Positions 1 through 8,671 are shown, numbered from the stretch's first letter. The stretch: 34,998 nt of DNA from Myxococcales bacterium (GCA_030681895.1 JAUXRI010000265.1:1-34998), one strand, 5' to 3'. A program made the numbers and translations. Notes: a model not told the origin generated them from the sequence alone.

Positions 1-818
1 CCGGCCTCATCGTCGGCACCACCGAGTACCTGGCGCCGGAGCAGATTCTCGGTCAGCCCTACGACGGCCGCGCCGACATGTACGCGCTCGGCGTCACCCT
101 GTTCCGCGCGCTCACGGGAACGCCGCTGTTTCCGCAGGCGACCGACAGCGCCTCGCTGCTGTACCACCAGGTCAACGCCCGGCCCGAGCCGCTCACGCAG
201 CGTGCACCCGGGGCCCAGATACCGGCGGCGCTCGAGCGCGTGGTGCTGCGCTGTTTGCGCAAAGATCCAGCGGAGCGCTTCGCCGACATGGCGGAGCTCT
301 CGGCGGCGCTGGTCGCCGCATCGCAGGGACAGTCGACGGTCGACGACAGCGACCTCGAGCAGGTGTCGTTCCGCCGCTGCGCCGTGTGTGAGGTCGACAA
401 CTCGCGCTTCGTGACCGAGTGCACGTCGTGCGGGAACTCCCTCACCACACCCGAGCAGAAGGCGTACATGCGGCGCTTCCTGGCGGCTCGCCTCGAGGCT
501 GATGCGGTGGCCGTCGTCGAACCTGCCCCCCTGAGGGACCAGCGGGCCACGGCCGTTCAGGCGCCCACGCCCGTGCAGCGCGCTCCCGCTCCGGCAGCAG
601 TGGCGCGGCCGGCGAGCCTCTCGGTCGGCCCCATCGAGCAGGTGAAGGTCGTGCTTCGCGCCTTCGACACGGGAATCTGGAAGCGGGTGCTCGCGTATTC
701 GCTCTTCGCGCTGGCGCTCAACGCCTACTTCCGATTGTTCGGAGACGGCGTCAGCGTCGTGCTGCTGCTCGCCATTCTCGTGAGCAGCCTGGCGCTCTGG
801 GCGCACGCGACCGAGTGA
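1..818 (+). CDS. Ser/Thr protein kinase, C-terminal part (5' end outside window)
   Basis: This reading frame is open from the left edge, so only the last 271 residues are present. It begins in kinase subdomain VIII (G-T-x-E-Y-L-A-P-E-Q at window residues 5-14), continues through subdomain IX (D-M-Y-A-L-G-V at 25-31) and reaches the subdomain XI Arg in D-P-A-E-R-F. That is the C-lobe of a Hanks-type eukaryotic-like kinase; the ATP site and catalytic loop lie upstream. After the kinase comes a zinc-ribbon-like CxxC...CxxC (Cys 126, 129, 140, 143), a Pro/Ala-rich linker and a hydrophobic stretch near the C-terminus that could be one or two membrane helices. The substrate is unknown. It converges with the next gene, with 4 bp between the stop codons. 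The family call is firm; the role is not. Confidence 0.9.
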   Translation, partial: GLIVGTTEYLAPEQILGQPYDGRADMYALGVTLFRALTGTPLFPQATDSASLLYHQVNARPEPLTQRAPGAQIPAALERVVLRCLRKDPAERFADMAELSAALVAASQGQSTVDDSDLEQVSFRRCAVCEVDNSRFVTECTSCGNSLTTPEQKAYMRRFLAARLEADAVAVVEPAPLRDQRATAVQAPTPVQRAPAPAAVARPASLSVGPIEQVKVVLRAFDTGIWKRVLAYSLFALALNAYFRLFGDGVSVVLLLAILVSSLALWAHATE

Positions 819-822
819 GCCC

Positions 823-1767
823 TCAGGGGTTCGGCTCGAACACCACGTCGACGAAGTAGTTCACCGGCCCCGCCGACTCGGTGGGGAAACGATTGCTCGT
901 CGAGCGGTGGAACAACCCGTTGGGGCCGTCCTCTCCGTCAGCAAGCGCGCGCAGCGGGCCTTGCGTCATCGCGCTGCCGAAGAAGCCGCCGCTCGAGACG
1001 ACCTGCCCGGTGCTCGAGTGCAGCGACACCACGTACGTCGTGCCCGGCATCAACGTCACGGGCGCCGAGAGCGTCACCTGCTGCCAGCCCGACAGCGTCT
1101 CGTTGCGGAAGGTGGCCTGCGCGAGCTGGGTGCCGGTCGACGACCAGAGCGCGCCGCGATGCGTGCCGGTGTCTCCCGCGCCTTTGAAGAACTTCAAGGT
1201 GCGCACACGCCCGGCCTTCGCGACGCGGAACTTGCTGCCCACCACGACGGCGGCGCCCACTGCGCCCGCGCTCGACTCGGTCGGCGTCAGGCTCGAGAAC
1301 ATCGACGACGGCCCGTTGCTGCAGGCGCCGCAGTCGTTCATGCACTGGCAGGCTTCGGCGAGCGAGCAAGTGCCGTCTCCGCACGAGCCCGTTGCGCTGG
1401 TGGGGTCGTTCACGGTGATGACGGCCTGGCCGGTCGCGCGCGTGCCCGCTCGAGTCACGTAGGCGATGACCGTCACGGTGGTGGTGCCAGCCTTGAGCGA
1501 CGTGATGACGCCGTCTTTCAGCGACGCGACGGTCGAGTCGCTGATGCTCCAGTCGTACGCGTCGACGCCAGCGACCGGCGCGCCGCTCGAGTCGGTCACG
1601 GTGACGTTGAGGCGAACCGTCTGGCCGACCGGCAAGGCGACGGTGCCGCTCGAGACGCGAACGACGAACGAGGGCGCGGGGGTGCTGCTGTCGGGCGGCG
1701 CGGCCATGTCGACGCCACACGCCAGGAGCGACAGAGACACCACCACCACGGCCAGAGGTGCGCGCAT
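823..1767 (-). CDS. Lipoprotein with bacterial Ig-like domain and DUF4082 domain
   Basis: The 314-residue protein starts at the ATG that directly precedes a lipoprotein signal (lipobox L-L-A-C, Cys17). The frame is open further upstream but has no export signal there. Residues about 35-120 look like a Big_2-type Ig-like fold, with the G-x-T-x-V-T-V pattern typical of such domains. A Cys-rich segment follows (six Cys between 129 and 149, C-G-D-G-T-C...D-C-G-A-C), of a type common in myxobacterial surface proteins. Residues about 160-312 match DUF4082, a beta-sandwich found in extracellular proteins and thought to bind or decorate carbohydrate. It is probably a surface-anchored binding protein. 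The gene is divergent from the DUF309 gene. Confidence 0.8.
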   Translation of the reverse strand: MRAPLAVVVVSLSLLACGVDMAAPPDSSTPAPSFVVRVSSGTVALPVGQTVRLNVTVTDSSGAPVAGVDAYDWSISDSTVASLKDGVITSLKAGTTTVTVIAYVTRAGTRATGQAVITVNDPTSATGSCGDGTCSLAEACQCMNDCGACSNGPSSMFSSLTPTESSAGAVGAAVVVGSKFRVAKAGRVRTLKFFKGAGDTGTHRGALWSSTGTQLAQATFRNETLSGWQQVTLSAPVTLMPGTTYVVSLHSSTGQVVSSGGFFGSAMTQGPLRALADGEDGPNGLFHRSTSNRFPTESAGPVNYFVDVVFEPNP

Positions 1768-1907
1768 GAAGGCGTCATGTGCACGGGGTGATCCAGTGGC
1801 GAGCGCGCGTCGAACCCGTTGAGTTGACTGACCGATGTATGGCGGCGGCCTGTCACTTCTCGTGGGCACTGGAGCGACGAGCCTCCATCAGCCTGAGCTG
1901 TCGTACG

Positions 1908-2276
1908 GTGGCGGCCGTGTCTCCCGAAACCGGCCAGGCCCTGCGCGACGGCTGCGCGCGCTTCAACGCACGCGAGTTCTTGGAGGCCCATGAGGCGTGG
2001 GAGACCGCCTGGCGGCGCGACGACGGGCCTGACCGGGTGCTGCTGCAGTCGTTGATCATGGTGGCGGCCGCGTGCGTGAAGGCGACGAGGGGAGAACCGC
2101 GGGGAACGGTGAAGCTGCTCACCTCGGCGCTCGAGCTGATGCCCGCGACACACGACGAGGCCGGGCTGTCGCTCGAGGACTTTCGCGTGAAGGTCGAGGC
2201 GGCGCTCGTCGAGGCGCAGCGATGGCATGAGGGCGGCGCTCCCTTCGTGCCGGCCTTCACGCTCCAGGCTCGGTGA
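1908..2276 (+). CDS. DUF309 family protein
   Basis: This is a small helical protein of 122 residues from the chosen GTG. It carries the DUF309 signature, an R-E-F-x-E-A-H-E-x-W-E-x-x-W block, followed by amphipathic helices. Members of this family are usually 110-160 residues, cytosolic and of unknown function. The frame is open upstream, with ATG codons at 1779 and 1839. I chose GTG 1908 because the family domain begins shortly after it and the residues before it look non-conserved; GTG 1917 is also possible. The gene is divergent from the DUF4082 lipoprotein gene, and the next gene starts 74 bp downstream on the same strand. Confidence 0.75.
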   Translation: MAAVSPETGQALRDGCARFNAREFLEAHEAWETAWRRDDGPDRVLLQSLIMVAAACVKATRGEPRGTVKLLTSALELMPATHDEAGLSLEDFRVKVEAALVEAQRWHEGGAPFVPAFTLQAR

Positions 2277-2350
2277 CGAACGTCGGGGGGGGCCAACTCT
2301 TTTCGCGCTCCGCCCTCGACACGCCAGGTCCACGGCAGTCTGGTCTCGTC

Positions 2351-3208
2351 ATGCGCCTCCTTCTGCTCACCGCGGCCGCACTCGCGACCCTGCCGGCCTG
2401 CAGCACCAGCCAACCCGCGCCAGGCGGCACTTCCTTCGGCGGGGGGCTGTCAGGCGGCGGTGGATTTGGCGGCGGGGGACTCGGCGGCGGCAATGCGCAG
2501 ATGGGCGACGGTGGTGCGGTCGCGCCCCCACCACCAACCTCCTGCCAGCAGACGCTCGACTGCATGTTCAGCTGCCCGATGGGCGACATGCCCTGCCAGA
2601 ACGCCTGCTACGCGCTCGGCAGCACCTCGGGAAACGCACTGCTCCTCGCCTTCGCGCAGTGTGTCGAGGACGAGTCGTGCAACGACGCCGACTGCATCGT
2701 CGACTTCTGCTCCGACTCGCTGCTGGCGTGCGCAGGCGCGAGCCGGCCCGAGAGCGTGGGCACGCCGCTCCCCGGGGCCGCACCGCCCGGCAGCGTGCCG
2801 GCCGACCTCGTCGGGCTCTGGAGCGGCGCGCGCAACGGTGACACGACGAAGCTGACGCTCGGCGCGGACGGGAGCGGCGTGTGGGAGACCATCGGCACCA
2901 CGAGCTACTACGCGTGCAGCACCTCGAGCGGCGTCACCCGCACGGGCACCATCGTCGTCGGCGCGAAGACCATGACGCTCTCGGCGACCAGCGTGACGCG
3001 GTACGAGCGCGTCTGCACCCCGGGCTCGACGACGGAGCAGCTCTCACCCGAGACCTACGTGATGCATTGGAGCCGGCACGCGACCGACCCGAACATCATC
3101 TTCCTCGTCGATGAAGCCTGCGCCGCGAAGTACCCGGGGCAGGAGAACTGCGAGTACGCCGGCTGTCCCATCGGCATGTGGTGCACGTCTCGGCTCACGA
3201 AGCAGTGA
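2351..3208 (+). CDS. Cys-containing putative lipoprotein, function unknown
   Basis: The 285-residue protein begins at an ATG followed by an export signal with lipobox L-P-A-C (Cys17). The frame is open upstream but shows no signal there. A glycine-rich low-complexity linker (about residues 25-55) follows, then a Cys-rich helical-looking segment with paired Cys (C-x3-C patterns between about 65 and 130), and then a Ser/Thr-rich beta domain with further Cys. This layout of lipobox, Gly-rich spacer and disulfide-rich head is frequent in myxobacterial envelope proteins. I recognise no family. It is probably exported and lipid-anchored. Confidence 0.75.
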   Translation: MRLLLLTAAALATLPACSTSQPAPGGTSFGGGLSGGGGFGGGGLGGGNAQMGDGGAVAPPPPTSCQQTLDCMFSCPMGDMPCQNACYALGSTSGNALLLAFAQCVEDESCNDADCIVDFCSDSLLACAGASRPESVGTPLPGAAPPGSVPADLVGLWSGARNGDTTKLTLGADGSGVWETIGTTSYYACSTSSGVTRTGTIVVGAKTMTLSATSVTRYERVCTPGSTTEQLSPETYVMHWSRHATDPNIIFLVDEACAAKYPGQENCEYAGCPIGMWCTSRLTKQ

Positions 3209-3216
3209 GGCTTCTC

Positions 3217-3251
3217 GGTGTGGTTCAGTTCTGGTACTCTTGAACCACGCC
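3217..3251. promoter_or_regulatory. Palindromic operator candidate for the toxin-antitoxin pair
   Basis: A perfect 8-bp inverted repeat, GTGGTTCA-N13-TGAACCAC, lies at 3220-3248. The arms extend to 11 bp (3217-3227 and 3241-3251) with one T/G mismatch. The right arm ends one base before the antitoxin ATG. Ribbon-helix-helix antitoxins normally bind such repeats to repress their own operon, so this is the expected VapB-type operator. No clear Shine-Dalgarno precedes the ATG, so the transcript may be leaderless or the operator may overlap the initiation site. Confidence 0.65.
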
Positions 3252-3506
3252 ATGAACTCCTTCACGATTCACAATCTCGACAAGTCAGTCGCGCACCTGC
3301 TGAAGGCCCGGGCTCGCGAACAGGGCCTCAGCGTGAACCAGCTCGTGAAGGCGCTGATCGAGCAGGCGCTGGGTGTGAAGCCCACACCGTCGAAGAACCG
3401 GAGCCACTTCGAGAAGCTCCTCGGCAGCTGGACGAAGGCTGAGAAGGCCGAGTTCGACAAGAGCGTCTCGGACTTCGAGCGGATCGAGGCGGCCGAATGG
3501 CGCTGA
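3252..3506 (+). CDS. VapB/FitA-like ribbon-helix-helix antitoxin
   Basis: This is an 84-residue protein. Residues 1-40 read as a ribbon-helix-helix DNA-binding domain: a short beta strand (S-F-T-I-H-N-L), then helix, turn (E-Q-G-L-S-V-N-Q) and helix. The rest is a charged C-terminal tail that in this family wraps the toxin. The ATG at 3252 was chosen because the DNA-binding strand starts immediately after it and the palindrome sits directly upstream. The gene overlaps the PIN toxin gene by 10 bp, the usual translationally coupled antitoxin-first order. It probably neutralises the toxin and represses the operon. Confidence 0.85.
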   Translation: MNSFTIHNLDKSVAHLLKARAREQGLSVNQLVKALIEQALGVKPTPSKNRSHFEKLLGSWTKAEKAEFDKSVSDFERIEAAEWR

Positions 3507-3898
3507 GGCGCGTGCTCATCGACACCAACGCCTACTCGCGACTCGCGCTCGGCGACGAGAACGTGCTCGAGGTGCTTGGCGAAGCCGAGACCGTCTACCT
3601 CTCGGTGTTCGTCCTCGCCGAGCTGCTCGCCGGGTTCAAAGGTGGCCAGCGAGAGCGCAAGAACCGCGATGGCCTCAAGACGTTCATGGCGGCGCCTTCG
3701 GTGAAGCTGCTCTTTGCCACCGATACGACCGCAGAGATCTTCGCGGGCGTGAAGGACTCGCTCAAACGCCGGGGAAAGCCACTGCCCATCAACGACGTGT
3801 GGATCGCCACACATGCCCTCGAGGCCGCCGCGACGCTGCTCACCTTCGACGCGCACTTCGATCACGTCGAGGGCCTTCAGCGCTGGCGCGAGCGGTGA
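3497..3898 (+). CDS. VapC-like PIN-domain ribonuclease toxin
   Basis: The 133-residue protein has the full PIN-domain acidic set: Asp9 in L-I-D-T-N, Glu42 in V-L-A-E-L, Asp100 in I-N-D-V-W-I-A, and Asp118 in L-T-F-D-x-H-F. These residues bind Mg2+ or Mn2+ in VapC endoribonucleases, which cleave tRNA or rRNA. Length and order (antitoxin upstream, 10-bp overlap) fit a type II module. No residue loss or frameshift is visible, so the toxin looks intact. The RNA target cannot be told from sequence. Confidence 0.9.
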   Translation: MALRRVLIDTNAYSRLALGDENVLEVLGEAETVYLSVFVLAELLAGFKGGQRERKNRDGLKTFMAAPSVKLLFATDTTAEIFAGVKDSLKRRGKPLPINDVWIATHALEAAATLLTFDAHFDHVEGLQRWRER

Positions 3899-3900
3899 GG

Positions 3901-5550
3901 TCAGGCCTTGCCGGTGCTCCACGCCTGATGCGCCCGCAGCGCCTCGATGCGCGTCGTGCCCTGCGCCAGGCGGCCGGTCTTCGCGTCGACGATTCGCCAT
4001 GCCAGCGTCTGCACGTGAATGGGCTGTGACTCGACGAAGACGCAGCGCACCTCGCCCTCCTCGAAGCCGCACTGCCGCTGGAGCGACTCGAGCAGCTGCT
4101 CCTGGTGCAGGTGCCCGTCGCCGAAGTTCCAGCCCAGGGTCAGCCCCGCGATGAGCTCACCATCGAGCCACTCGTAGTCCTGCAGCCGCTCGACGGTCTT
4201 CGGCACCAGATGCGGCAAGAGCCTTCCGTGCAGGTGCATCAGGCGAAAGCCCATCACCTTGCCCACCATGCCGATGGCCGTGCCCCGCTCGTAGAAATGC
4301 GCGAGCTGGTCGTAAATCCACGGGCTCGACGTGGTCAGCTTCTGCAGCTTCTTCACCGCGTCTTTTCGAATGAACCAGACCGAGTAGGGCCAGTTGCCTG
4401 CGTAGTAGCGCATGGACAGCAGGAACGAGACGAGGTCGGGCCGCAGGTTGCCCACGATGGGGAGCACGAGCGTCATCGTCACCACGAACGCCGCCAGCCA
4501 TGACGGCCCGAGCGACAAAAGCGACACGTCGGGGTGCGCCCAGAACAACGCGAAGCCGCCGTAGACGACCGCCACGTTCCATTCGAGCGGCACGCCCATC
4601 GGCACGTTGCTGGTGATGTACGTGTGCAGCATCAGCATCAACACGATGGCGACGACGGGCGGTGTGCCGAGCGGAGTCAGGAGGAAGACGAGTGGAACGC
4701 CGAGCTCCATCGCCGTGCCGGCGTGGCCCATCACGGTCGCGAGCGTCGAGGGCCGCAGGTCGTCAGGGTACCGGCGGTACATGAGCTTTCGCACCCACGC
4801 GGCGCGAGTGAACGGCCCGTTGCTCGTCATCACGCCCACCACCGTCGGGAAGTGGTGATTCAGCTTCGAGACGCCCGCGAAGAACCACAGCGCCAGCTGC
4901 ACCGCCATCGCGCCCGCAATCCAGTCCGTCGCGAACGCGAAGCACACCACCGTCACCCAGTAGTGCTCGGCGCGCGCTGCGAGGAAGGTCGTGGTGTCGA
5001 GCACGCCCAGCACCGGCACCAGCACCACGATGGGCAGGAAGTGCTCGAAGCCCGGCGTCGGCGCGATCAGCGCGCGCACGAGGAACACGAGAAGCGCAGC
5101 GTAGAGAATCACGTCGAGCACCGTGCGCCGGTCACTGCCGATGAGCGGCACGCGGGGAAGGAACGGCAGCTTCGTGGTGCCTGGCCGCAGAAACGAGAGG
5201 AAGCCTCCGAGCGGTGGCAGGTAGCGGCCCGTCAATGGACCTGAGCCGCAGCCCAGGCCCAGCACCTCGAAGAACAGGCTGAAGACGATCGCCTTCTGAA
5301 ACGCGATGGGGTGCAGCCACCACTGCGCGACGTCCGAGACGCCACCGAGGCCCGGCGTGAAGCTGCAGAAGAAGCCCCAGGCCGCGACGTACCCGAGCAC
5401 CTTGAGCGCGTACGCGACGTAGACCGGCAGCGGAGCGCCATAACCCTGCAGCGCCCACGCCTCGCACACCTGCCGGCCTCGCTCTTCCAGCGGCAGCTCC
5501 ACCCACTGCAACGGATCGTACGGAGGCGGCGTCGGGTCGAGCAGGCCCAT
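3901..5550 (-). CDS. DUF3556-like polytopic membrane protein
   Basis: The 549-residue integral membrane protein has about eight hydrophobic segments (roughly 45-62, 84-100, 146-162, 172-190, 198-225, 283-312, 326-338, 350-367). The C-terminal ~170 residues are soluble and contain conserved-looking W-F-I-R, H-F-Y-E-R and G-W-N-F-G-D-G-H motifs. Overall it resembles DUF3556 proteins, known mostly from actinobacteria and myxobacteria and without an assigned function. I chose the ATG at 5550; upstream codons in the same frame extend into the divergent gene and look non-coding. It converges on the VapC gene (2 bp apart) and is divergent from the scramblase-like gene across only 58 bp. Confidence 0.7.
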   Translation of the reverse strand: MGLLDPTPPPYDPLQWVELPLEERGRQVCEAWALQGYGAPLPVYVAYALKVLGYVAAWGFFCSFTPGLGGVSDVAQWWLHPIAFQKAIVFSLFFEVLGLGCGSGPLTGRYLPPLGGFLSFLRPGTTKLPFLPRVPLIGSDRRTVLDVILYAALLVFLVRALIAPTPGFEHFLPIVVLVPVLGVLDTTTFLAARAEHYWVTVVCFAFATDWIAGAMAVQLALWFFAGVSKLNHHFPTVVGVMTSNGPFTRAAWVRKLMYRRYPDDLRPSTLATVMGHAGTAMELGVPLVFLLTPLGTPPVVAIVLMLMLHTYITSNVPMGVPLEWNVAVVYGGFALFWAHPDVSLLSLGPSWLAAFVVTMTLVLPIVGNLRPDLVSFLLSMRYYAGNWPYSVWFIRKDAVKKLQKLTTSSPWIYDQLAHFYERGTAIGMVGKVMGFRLMHLHGRLLPHLVPKTVERLQDYEWLDGELIAGLTLGWNFGDGHLHQEQLLESLQRQCGFEEGEVRCVFVESQPIHVQTLAWRIVDAKTGRLAQGTTRIEALRAHQAWSTGKA

Positions 5551-5608
5551 GGGCGCGCACCATACGCGACTCGTGAACGTGACGACGGACCGAGGCATGC
5601 TGCGCGGC

Positions 5609-6226
5609 ATGACCTCCGAGCTCGCTCCGCTGAATTCGCCTGAGCTGTACATTCGCCAGAAGCGCGAGCTCGCCGAGTTCTTCGGTTTCGAGACGCGCAA
5701 CAAGTACGCCATCAGCACGCCTGACCGGCGCGAGGTCTTCTACGCAGCGGAGCAGCGCTCCGGCATTCTCGGCATGCTCGCGATGTACTTCCTCGGGCAC
5801 TGGCGCAGCTTCGACATCGCCTTCTTCGACGGCGCCCGGCAAGAGGCGTTTCGCGCGCACCACCCGTTCCGCTTCTTCTTCCAACGCCTCGAGGTCTTCA
5901 CCGGAGGGCGGATGGTCGGCGCGATTCAGCAGCGCTTCAGCATTCTCACCAAACGTTTCGACGTGCTCGATGCCAACGGCAACGTCATGTTCGAGATGAA
6001 GTCGGGGCTGTTCAAGCTGTGGACGTTTCCCTTCTTCCGCGGCGAGCAGCAGGTCGGCGTCATCGAGAAGAAGTGGAGCGGCGTCTTCAACGAGATGTTC
6101 ACCGACAAGGACAACTTCCGCATCGGCTTCTCGGACCCGGGCCTGACGATGGACCACCGCATGCTGATGCTCGCGGCCGCGGTGTTCGTCGACCTGCAGT
6201 ACTTCGAACGCAAAGCGCAGGGCTAG
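5609..6226 (+). CDS. Scramblase / LURP-one-like protein
   Basis: This is a 205-residue protein with the alternating strands and hydrophobic pattern of the phospholipid-scramblase/LURP-one (tubby-like) fold. Repeated strand motifs such as F-x-V-L-D-A-N-G-N-V-M-F-E-M-K-S and a hydrophobic final helix (M-L-A-A-A-V-F-V-D-L) match bacterial members. The fold may bind membrane lipid; enzymatic scrambling by bacterial homologues is not established. ATG 5609 was chosen over in-frame 5597 and 5549, which would leave almost no room for a divergent promoter. The stop codon abuts the GTG of the next gene with no gap, so the two are probably co-translated. Confidence 0.65.
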   Translation: MTSELAPLNSPELYIRQKRELAEFFGFETRNKYAISTPDRREVFYAAEQRSGILGMLAMYFLGHWRSFDIAFFDGARQEAFRAHHPFRFFFQRLEVFTGGRMVGAIQQRFSILTKRFDVLDANGNVMFEMKSGLFKLWTFPFFRGEQQVGVIEKKWSGVFNEMFTDKDNFRIGFSDPGLTMDHRMLMLAAAVFVDLQYFERKAQG

Positions 6227-8671
6227 GTGCGCGCACGCTTCATCGTCGGAGGCGTGCTCGTCGTCGTCACCGCGCTCGCGTGGTTCGTGCTGGGCCGCGA
6301 ACGAGGCACGGCTGGTCACGCACGCGAGCCGACGACTGCGCACGAGCAGACCTTCGGCGCGTTCCGAAAGACGCCTGAGCCACCGCAGCCTCTCGCGCCC
6401 ACCCGCTTTCGACCGCGCGACCCCACCCGCCCCGCCACGCTCGACGCAGATGCAGGAACCCTCGTTCACCTGAGGCTTCGTGGCGAAGTCGTTCGAGGCG
6501 ACGCCGGCGTCGAGGGTGACGTCGTGCTCGAGCACCTCGTCGCCACCACCGACAGCAACGGGGTCTTCGACCTCGAGGTCGACGCGGTGCTGGGCGAGTT
6601 CGTCATCGTGTTCGCGCAGCGTGGAGACCTTCGGAGTCCCTGGTTCAGCTTCAAACGCGCGGCGCCGCCCGAGTGGCTTCGCCTGTCGCTTCAGGAGCCC
6701 GTCACCATCACCGGCACCGCGGTCGACCGCGAGACGCTGGCGCCTGTCCCCGACGTGGTCGTGACCTGCACGTCGTGCGGGCGCGAACAGGCCACCACCG
6801 ACGCGAAGGGCCGCTTCACGTTCCCCAATGCGCCCATCGGCAGCGGTCGCACCGTCGTGTTGCACGCCGTCGGCGCCGCGGCGATTGGCCATGGTGAGTA
6901 CCAGGCAACACCCGGGGTCCCGCTCGAGGTCACGATGTTGATGGCGCGGTCGACGCCCATCGCAGGCCGGGTCATCGACCGCGCGGGCCACGGCGTCGAG
7001 GGCGTGTCGGTCAGCGTGAGCCGCAAGGGAAAGGTGGTGCTTCGAGAGCGCTCGGGCCTCGACGGCGCGTTCGCCATCGACCCATTCAAGGAGGGGACCT
7101 TCATCATCGACGCCAACGCAGACGACGGGCAGGCGTCGCTCTCGCGCCTCGTCGTCTCGCCCTCGAGTGGGCTGACGCTGGTGCTGGGCGAAGGGGCCTC
7201 GGCGCAGGCCCGCGTCGTCGATGAGCACGGCACGGCGGTGGTGGGCGCCACCGTCGAGTCGACCCAGGTGACGAGCACCCGCTCGTGCACCACCGCAGCC
7301 GATGGAACGTGCACGCTGACTGGACTGAAGCTGGGCGCGATGATGGTCAAGGCGACGGTGGGCCTCGTCACGACGGGAAGAGAGACGGTTACCGTCGCCG
7401 CTTCGGGCACGACGGTGACGCTCGAGCTCGCGCCGCGCCGTGCCGTTCGAGGCCAGGTGCTGAGCGCTCCGCAGACGCCCGCAGCCGGAGCGAAGGTCTC
7501 GGTCGCAGGCGAGGCGCCCGTCGTCACGACCGACGAGCGCGGCCACTTCGTGCTCGAGAACCTGCCAGCGGGCCCGGTCGAGCTGAGCGCCACCTCGGTC
7601 GATGCCGTCCTTGGAGCAGACGTGACGGTGGACGAGAAGGTCGAGCAGGTCGTCATCACGCTGCAGCCGAACTCGCGACGGGTGTCTGGCCGCGTGGTCG
7701 ACGCCCACGGCGTGCCTCGCAGCCACTTCGCGGTCGAGGACGAGCAGGTGATGCACGGCGCTGGAGCCTTCTCGCTTCGCGTACCGCACGCAGAGACCCG
7801 CCTGACCGTTCGGTGCGAGCGCTGTGTCGACACCGTCGTCGAGGTCCCGGAGGGGACCAGCGACGTCGACGTCGGCACCGTGACGGTGGCCGACACCACG
7901 ACGACCGAGGTGCTGGTGCTCGGCCCGAATGGCCAGCCGATTGCCGGCGCTCACCTGTGGAGCATCTCGTCGCCGCCCGACCGGAAGAAGGTCTGGAGAC
8001 GAATGGGCACCGAGCCTGATGCGCAGACCGATGCGCGTGGGCGGGCCGTCTTCGACGCCTCCGGGTTCTGCCTGGAAGTGGCGGTCGCGCCGTACCTGCC
8101 CACCGTCGCGCTGCCCTGTCCGCTGAACACCGAGACGACGCCGAACGTCGTCGTGCAGCTGACCCGCGGCGGCTACGTCGAGGTCGAGGTGCGGCAGAAC
8201 GGGGCCCGGGAGCCAGTCCTCGTCGCCGATGACACCGAAGGCCTCAAAGAGGTGACTGGCCTCGATGGGCGCTGCACCCTCGGGCCCCTGGTGCCCGGCC
8301 CTCACGTGATTGCCATCGCGGGGACCGGCTTCGTCCTCGAGACGAAGGAGGTGCTGGTTCGCGAAGGGCAGACCGAGAAGGTGGTCTTCGGCGAAACGTC
8401 AGAGGCCCGGCTCGAGGTCCACGTCACCACCGGCACGGGACTCAGACTGGTGGCCGCACTCCCCGGCGACGTCGCGACGCTCCCTCCGAGGATGACGGGC
8501 GACATCAAGGCAGGAATGACGGACGCGCAGGGGGTCGTGCAGTTCACCGGTCTGCGCGCCGGCCGGTGGACCCTCTTCGTCGCAGAGAAGGGAGACGTGG
8601 TGCTCGGCCGAGTGCGTGTCGACCTCGCGCCAGGTCAATCGGCGGTCGTCGAGGTGCCGCGTTCACCCTGA
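6227..8671 (+). CDS. Multi-module carboxypeptidase-regulatory-like surface protein
   Basis: The 814-residue protein starts at a GTG immediately after the previous stop. An N-terminal hydrophobic helix (about residues 5-24) is a signal anchor or uncleaved signal. The rest is a chain of about nine beta-sandwich modules of roughly 75-95 residues. Several carry the carboxypeptidase-regulatory-like pattern G-x-V-x-D...x-P-V-x-G-A-x-V followed by T-D-x-x-G-x-F, for example around residues 155, 245, 335, 410 and 485. Such arrays occur in exported myxobacterial proteins as spacers or binding modules. No catalytic domain is visible. Coupling to the scramblase-like gene suggests a shared envelope role. 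Confidence 0.8.
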   Translation: MRARFIVGGVLVVVTALAWFVLGRERGTAGHAREPTTAHEQTFGAFRKTPEPPQPLAPTRFRPRDPTRPATLDADAGTLVHLRLRGEVVRGDAGVEGDVVLEHLVATTDSNGVFDLEVDAVLGEFVIVFAQRGDLRSPWFSFKRAAPPEWLRLSLQEPVTITGTAVDRETLAPVPDVVVTCTSCGREQATTDAKGRFTFPNAPIGSGRTVVLHAVGAAAIGHGEYQATPGVPLEVTMLMARSTPIAGRVIDRAGHGVEGVSVSVSRKGKVVLRERSGLDGAFAIDPFKEGTFIIDANADDGQASLSRLVVSPSSGLTLVLGEGASAQARVVDEHGTAVVGATVESTQVTSTRSCTTAADGTCTLTGLKLGAMMVKATVGLVTTGRETVTVAASGTTVTLELAPRRAVRGQVLSAPQTPAAGAKVSVAGEAPVVTTDERGHFVLENLPAGPVELSATSVDAVLGADVTVDEKVEQVVITLQPNSRRVSGRVVDAHGVPRSHFAVEDEQVMHGAGAFSLRVPHAETRLTVRCERCVDTVVEVPEGTSDVDVGTVTVADTTTTEVLVLGPNGQPIAGAHLWSISSPPDRKKVWRRMGTEPDAQTDARGRAVFDASGFCLEVAVAPYLPTVALPCPLNTETTPNVVVQLTRGGYVEVEVRQNGAREPVLVADDTEGLKEVTGLDGRCTLGPLVPGPHVIAIAGTGFVLETKEVLVREGQTEKVVFGETSEARLEVHVTTGTGLRLVAALPGDVATLPPRMTGDIKAGMTDAQGVVQFTGLRAGRWTLFVAEKGDVVLGRVRVDLAPGQSAVVEVPRSP

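Noticed and set aside
1824..1850. TTGACT resembling a -35 box before the DUF309 gene
   Set aside because: No plausible -10 hexamer is found at 16-18 bp spacing.
5132..8305. Open minus-strand frame of more than 1000 codons
   Set aside because: It lies antisense to three well-supported genes, has low-complexity Arg/His/Ala-rich sequence and no domain. It is the usual shadow frame of GC-rich DNA.
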